The position numbers and the translations under genes are program-made. A DNA stretch of 16,842 bases from Dehalococcoidia bacterium (lineage in GTDB: Bacteria > Chloroflexota > Dehalococcoidia > UBA2979): the NCBI GenBank assembly GCA_030745285.1, contig JASLOV010000170.1, forward strand, positions 1 through 16,842. The letters are read 5' to 3'. Position 1 is the stretch's first letter; every line of letters begins with the position of its first letter. The notes beneath the pieces were generated by a model that saw only the letters and a program-made list of their open reading frames with translations, was not told where the DNA came from and ran no database searches. Positions 14,447 to 16,842 of the stretch are shown here, one piece after another.

Positions 14447-14466
14447 GGCGCGGATTGTATCGCGCC
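14447..14466 (-). promoter_or_regulatory. -10 box inside an inverted repeat abutting the DinB start
   Basis: On the minus strand the sequence is GGCGCG-ATACAATC-CGCGCC directly followed by the ATG. The 6-bp arms are perfect and enclose TACAAT (5/6 to the -10 consensus). A TSS 6-7 nt beyond the -10 box would fall at or next to the A of the ATG. No convincing -35 box is seen at 16-18 nt. The repeat could be an operator or simply a hairpin. Confidence 0.55.
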
Positions 14467-14483
14467 TCGGTGGGAGGGGGCCG

Positions 14484-14873
14484 TCAGCTCGCTTTGTTGC
14501 GGCGCCAGAGCGCAAGGCGATCGTGCTTGCTGTCGAGATGAGCCACGCCGGCCCACCTGTCGATGAATCTGTGGTACCCGGCGAGGCCGGGCGACAGAGA
14601 CACGAGCAGGTACGCCTCCAGGATCATCTTCCGCTGGTGCTCTTGCGACAGCGAGTCGAACCAGGACAGGTCGGCGGCAATCAGGCAGATGCCATCTGCC
14701 CATGCGCGATTCAGGCGACTCTCTTGCAGCTCTGCCGCCATGGCGACGTGTGCCTGCTCTTCGCTGGCCACATCGAACAGTCGCATCAGCAGGGACCCGG
14801 AATCCGGGGTTTCGGCGTGTGTTGAGGGATCGACCACGTGAACTCCATCCCCCACCGCCAGCCTGGCTGTCAA
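14484..14873 (-). CDS. Uncharacterized 129-residue protein, last gene of the vWA-like cluster
   Basis: I do not recognise this protein. It is soluble-looking and mostly helical, with a Trp-rich C-terminal half (LSWFDSLSQEHQRKMILEAY, then HRFIDRWAG and LALWRRNKAS). There is no signal peptide, membrane span or obvious catalytic motif. Two starts compete. TTG 14873 has GGAGG 9 nt upstream but sits in the loop of a perfect 7-bp hairpin. GTG 14837 has GGAG 5 nt upstream and gives 117 residues beginning VVDPSTHAETPDSG. I list the longer form. It lies 84 nt behind the membrane protein gene, in the same direction, with a possible promoter in between. DinB follows after 37 nt but probably has its own promoter. 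Confidence 0.55.
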   Translation of the reverse strand: MTARLAVGDGVHVVDPSTHAETPDSGSLLMRLFDVASEEQAHVAMAAELQESRLNRAWADGICLIAADLSWFDSLSQEHQRKMILEAYLLVSLSPGLAGYHRFIDRWAGVAHLDSKHDRLALWRRNKAS

Positions 14874-14884
14874 TACAGACAGCC
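14865..14884 (-). promoter_or_regulatory. Hairpin enclosing the TTG start and touching the ribosome-binding site
   Basis: On the minus strand GGCTGTC-TGTATT-GACAGCC is a perfect 7-bp inverted repeat. The two G of the upstream arm belong to the GGAGG Shine-Dalgarno sequence (14887-14883), and the first two bases of TTG lie at the end of the loop. It could limit initiation at TTG 14873, or be an operator with the real start downstream at GTG 14837. Confidence 0.5.
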
Positions 14885-14922
14885 TCCGTAAGACCCCCTA
14901 TTCGCTCCTTCCGGGAACTCCC

Positions 14923-14955
14923 CACCAATTCGAGATTATCTCACCAATGAATTCG
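14923..14955 (-). promoter_or_regulatory. Repeat-rich promoter region of the 129-residue gene
   Basis: GAGAT-T-ATCTC (14932-14942) is a perfect palindrome flanked by direct repeats: CACCAAT at 14923 and 14942, and AATTCG at 14927 and 14950. On the minus strand the palindrome contains TGAGATAAT, an extended -10-like element (TG-N-GATAAT, 5/6). No clear -35 box is seen. It begins just inside the end of the membrane protein gene's intergenic gap and is distinctly more AT-rich than its surroundings. Confidence 0.45.
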
Positions 14956-14957
14956 CG

Positions 14958-16265
14958 TCACTCTTCCGGATCGCTCAGCCCCTCGAGGTCTTGCAGTGAG
15001 CTGGCCGCGCGACGGGCCTCTTCAAGAGCCTTCCGCGCGTCCTCTTGCATCTCCTCTAGTCGCCGTTGAGCCTCGAGCGACTGCTGCTCTGCCTGCACGG
15101 CCAACGCCTGGGCGACATCCGACTGAAGCGTTGCACGCTCGGTCGTGGCCCGTCGCACTTCCAGCTGTAGCAGCGCACGGTCCTCCGTCGCTCTCGCCAC
15201 CGACTCTTCTCGCTCACTGAGCTGTCGGCTGAACCGGCGTTCCGCGGCTGCCGCCTGCTCAGCTCTCGCCTGCGTTCTGCGGACCTCCGCGTCGGCGTCC
15301 TCGGTCTCGGCGATGCGAGTTCCGGAGCCGAGCCACTCTTCCAGCACGGGCGTTCGTGCGAGGCGCGCGGCGACCCACGAAGGGAGGGTTGCGGTGATCA
15401 CGATGATCCGCTCGGTGATCCCCAGCAACAGGCGAAGTGCCCAGGAGGTCAACCACACCACCGAGCGCAGTCCCCCGATCAACAGCTCGACGACAGCCGC
15501 GCTGCCCATCGCAATGACGGCCCAGACGCCGGGTCTCGCCGGCGTCGCAACGGCCGCTCCGAGGGCGATCGCGATTTCAGCCAGGGCGTAGATTGGTAGC
15601 GGCAGCACCTGGCGGGCGCCCTGGACGTATGGGTGTTCTGGTGAACCCGCCGCCGTGGCGGCAAGGGTAGCTCCCCCATCCGCGTTCGCGGCTGCGGTCG
15701 GCACGACCTGACTCCATATCTCGAACCCGCGTAGCACGGCAAACAGGCTCACAGCCACAACGTCCACCCAGAAGGCGGCGAGGCCCAGGCGGCCCTGCCG
15801 CCACCACGAGTAGACGATCGACGAGACCAGCGCTCCGCCGATCAGCCAGGGCAGCAGCGATGAGGCGCTGGTCCATGCCGACAGCCCGAGCAGCTCTGCG
15901 CCGACCACGAAGAGCATCAAGGTCGCCAGCGCTGACAGTGCGAACACACCGGTGCCGACGAACAGGTCGGCCACCTCGGTGCCCCGGCCAACATTGCGAT
16001 GAGCCGAGTCGCGGACGATGTCCGCAAAGTGCCGGTGACGCCATGCGCTGACGCGATTGCCCACCCGCTGCAGTGCTCCGGTGACGGTCGCCTGAAGCTC
16101 GGCTACCTTGTCCCGGGCGAAGCCAACCAGTCGCTGCAGTGCTCCAAAGAGTGGCAGGAACACGAGGCCGGCGACGGCGTAGACCGCGAGCAGTAGCGAG
16201 GCCGCAAAGATGACGATGACGCCCGTCGCCGCTAGCTCGGTGAAGCCGTACGCAAAGTCAGTCAT
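14958..16265 (-). CDS. Multi-pass membrane protein with long C-terminal coiled coil
   Basis: I cannot assign this 435-residue protein to a family. Hydrophobic segments lie at about 12-40, 100-125, 134-152, 163-180, 222-241, 247-266 and 275-293, giving roughly seven membrane helices. A basic amphipathic stretch (about 45-92) follows the first. Residues 325-425 are a continuous charged heptad-rich helix of Ala, Glu, Arg and Gln, surely a coiled coil, ending DLEGLSDPEE. With the tail presumably in the cytoplasm, it could be a scaffold or partner-docking platform at the membrane. ATG 16265 has GAGGAAG about 7 nt upstream. It follows the vWA-like gene by 31 nt, so both are almost certainly one transcript. 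A transporter function is not supported by any motif I can see. Confidence 0.65.
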   Translation of the reverse strand: MTDFAYGFTELAATGVIVIFAASLLLAVYAVAGLVFLPLFGALQRLVGFARDKVAELQATVTGALQRVGNRVSAWRHRHFADIVRDSAHRNVGRGTEVADLFVGTGVFALSALATLMLFVVGAELLGLSAWTSASSLLPWLIGGALVSSIVYSWWRQGRLGLAAFWVDVVAVSLFAVLRGFEIWSQVVPTAAANADGGATLAATAAGSPEHPYVQGARQVLPLPIYALAEIAIALGAAVATPARPGVWAVIAMGSAAVVELLIGGLRSVVWLTSWALRLLLGITERIIVITATLPSWVAARLARTPVLEEWLGSGTRIAETEDADAEVRRTQARAEQAAAAERRFSRQLSEREESVARATEDRALLQLEVRRATTERATLQSDVAQALAVQAEQQSLEAQRRLEEMQEDARKALEEARRAASSLQDLEGLSDPEE

Positions 16266-16296
16266 GAGTCTTCCTCTCTGGATGCCCGTTGCTCAG

Positions 16297-16842
16297 TCAG
16301 CTCTTCTCCGCGGGACAGTCGCACTGGTGGTCGGAGGCGAAGCTCTGAATTCGATTCCCGACCTCCTCGTCCTCATCGATGGCGGACACGAACTCGACGC
16401 AGAGCGGATCTGCGGGGGCGAGATACGCTCGGATCTCCTCCTCGAAATGCACTCCGCGCTGTTCGCTCGCCTGGAACGGGCCGATCACCACGAAGATGTC
16501 GGTGAGGATGCCGGCGGGGAGGACGCCACGTTCATAGTTCGCACATGCCCAGCGGTCCGAGTAGTACGGCTCGGCGTCCCCTGAGATCACGAGGAACCTG
16601 TCTCTGGGAGTCGATCCGAGCAGTTGAACGCCGGTGACGATTGCCTCCGTGATCGGGGTCGAGCAGTCGTCCTTCGGTACAGTCGCGTCCGCGATCTTCT
16701 TCCGCTGTGCCGTTGCCCACTTCTTGAGCTCGCCCTGAAGTTCCGCCTGCTCGTCACACCAGGCTTCCGCACTCACGAAGTAGCGCCGGTGCCTCTCGAG
16801 GTCGATCATCGTCTTCTCTGAATGTGCCCGCGCACTCGTTCG
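16297..16842 (-). CDS. von Willebrand factor A-like protein, 5' end outside the window
   Basis: The minus-strand frame is open to the window edge, and its first 11 codons read RTSARAHSEKT before Met at 16809. Features suggest a vWA fold. x-R-T-S-A at the edge could be the tail of a MIDAS D-x-S/T-x-S motif. Then comes a helix, then CSTPITEAIVTGVQLL (49-64 from the Met), where Thr51 would be the MIDAS threonine. RFLVISGDAEP (71-81) is like the strand and loop LLISDGEP, and TDIFVVIGP follows. vWA domains bind metal and partner proteins. An ATG start at 16809 would leave out the first strand, so I think the gene begins beyond the window. The C-terminus has CDCPAEKS with two close Cys. It is 31 nt upstream of the membrane protein gene. 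Family assignment is tentative. Confidence 0.5.
   Translation of the reverse strand, partial: RTSARAHSEKTMIDLERHRRYFVSAEAWCDEQAELQGELKKWATAQRKKIADATVPKDDCSTPITEAIVTGVQLLGSTPRDRFLVISGDAEPYYSDRWACANYERGVLPAGILTDIFVVIGPFQASEQRGVHFEEEIRAYLAPADPLCVEFVSAIDEDEEVGNRIQSFASDHQCDCPAEKS

Overview
This is a GC-rich, gene-dense bacterial chromosome segment with housekeeping genes. It uses ATG, GTG, TTG and probably CTG starts. My best guess for the host is a Chloroflexota lineage (Dehalococcoidia or a relative). The basis is overall protein style, a split ADP-forming acyl-CoA synthetase and a Gram-positive-type LexA box. No rRNA or other marker gene is present, so this is an inference of moderate strength.

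Region 1 (1-7174, all minus strand). Reading 5' to 3' from about 7260: a candidate LexA box, a frame-disrupted gene of unknown function (7174-5749), pth (peptidyl-tRNA hydrolase), mfd (transcription-repair coupling factor), a HAD-family hydrolase, a GNAT acetyltransferase overlapping it by ATGA, and the first 42 codons of an amidohydrolase running off the left edge. The pth-mfd order is also found in Firmicutes. The SOS-like box at the head suggests a possible damage link for this block, but no common promoter is proven.

Region 2 (7175-11342, plus strand). A divergent intergenic region leads into the beta (ATP-grasp) and alpha (CoA-ligase) subunits of an ADP-forming acetyl/acyl-CoA synthetase, 1 nt apart. 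Next comes a cysteine desulfurase whose promoter carries a perfect 7-bp inverted repeat over the -10 box, a likely operator for a sulfur or Fe-S regulator. A small excisionase-like helix-turn-helix protein follows. The region ends in a perfect 19-bp-arm palindrome between convergent genes.

Region 3 (11392-14446, minus strand). A tight operon: DinB-family protein, 2-hydroxyacid dehydrogenase (8-nt overlap), orotate phosphoribosyltransferase-like protein (ATGA overlap), then an LppM-like lipoprotein 34 nt on. The dinB start lies 7 nt after a TACAAT -10 box, which suggests a leaderless mRNA.

Region 4 (14484-16842, minus strand). Three genes I cannot name: a vWA-like protein cut by the right edge, a seven-segment membrane protein with a long C-terminal coiled coil, and a 129-residue protein whose start sits inside a perfect hairpin. 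They look like one functional unit and are the best candidate for an undescribed system here.

No tRNA, rRNA, CRISPR array, insertion sequence or origin was seen. No gene-free stretch exceeds 300 bases; the longest is the 241-nt divergent region at 7175-7415.
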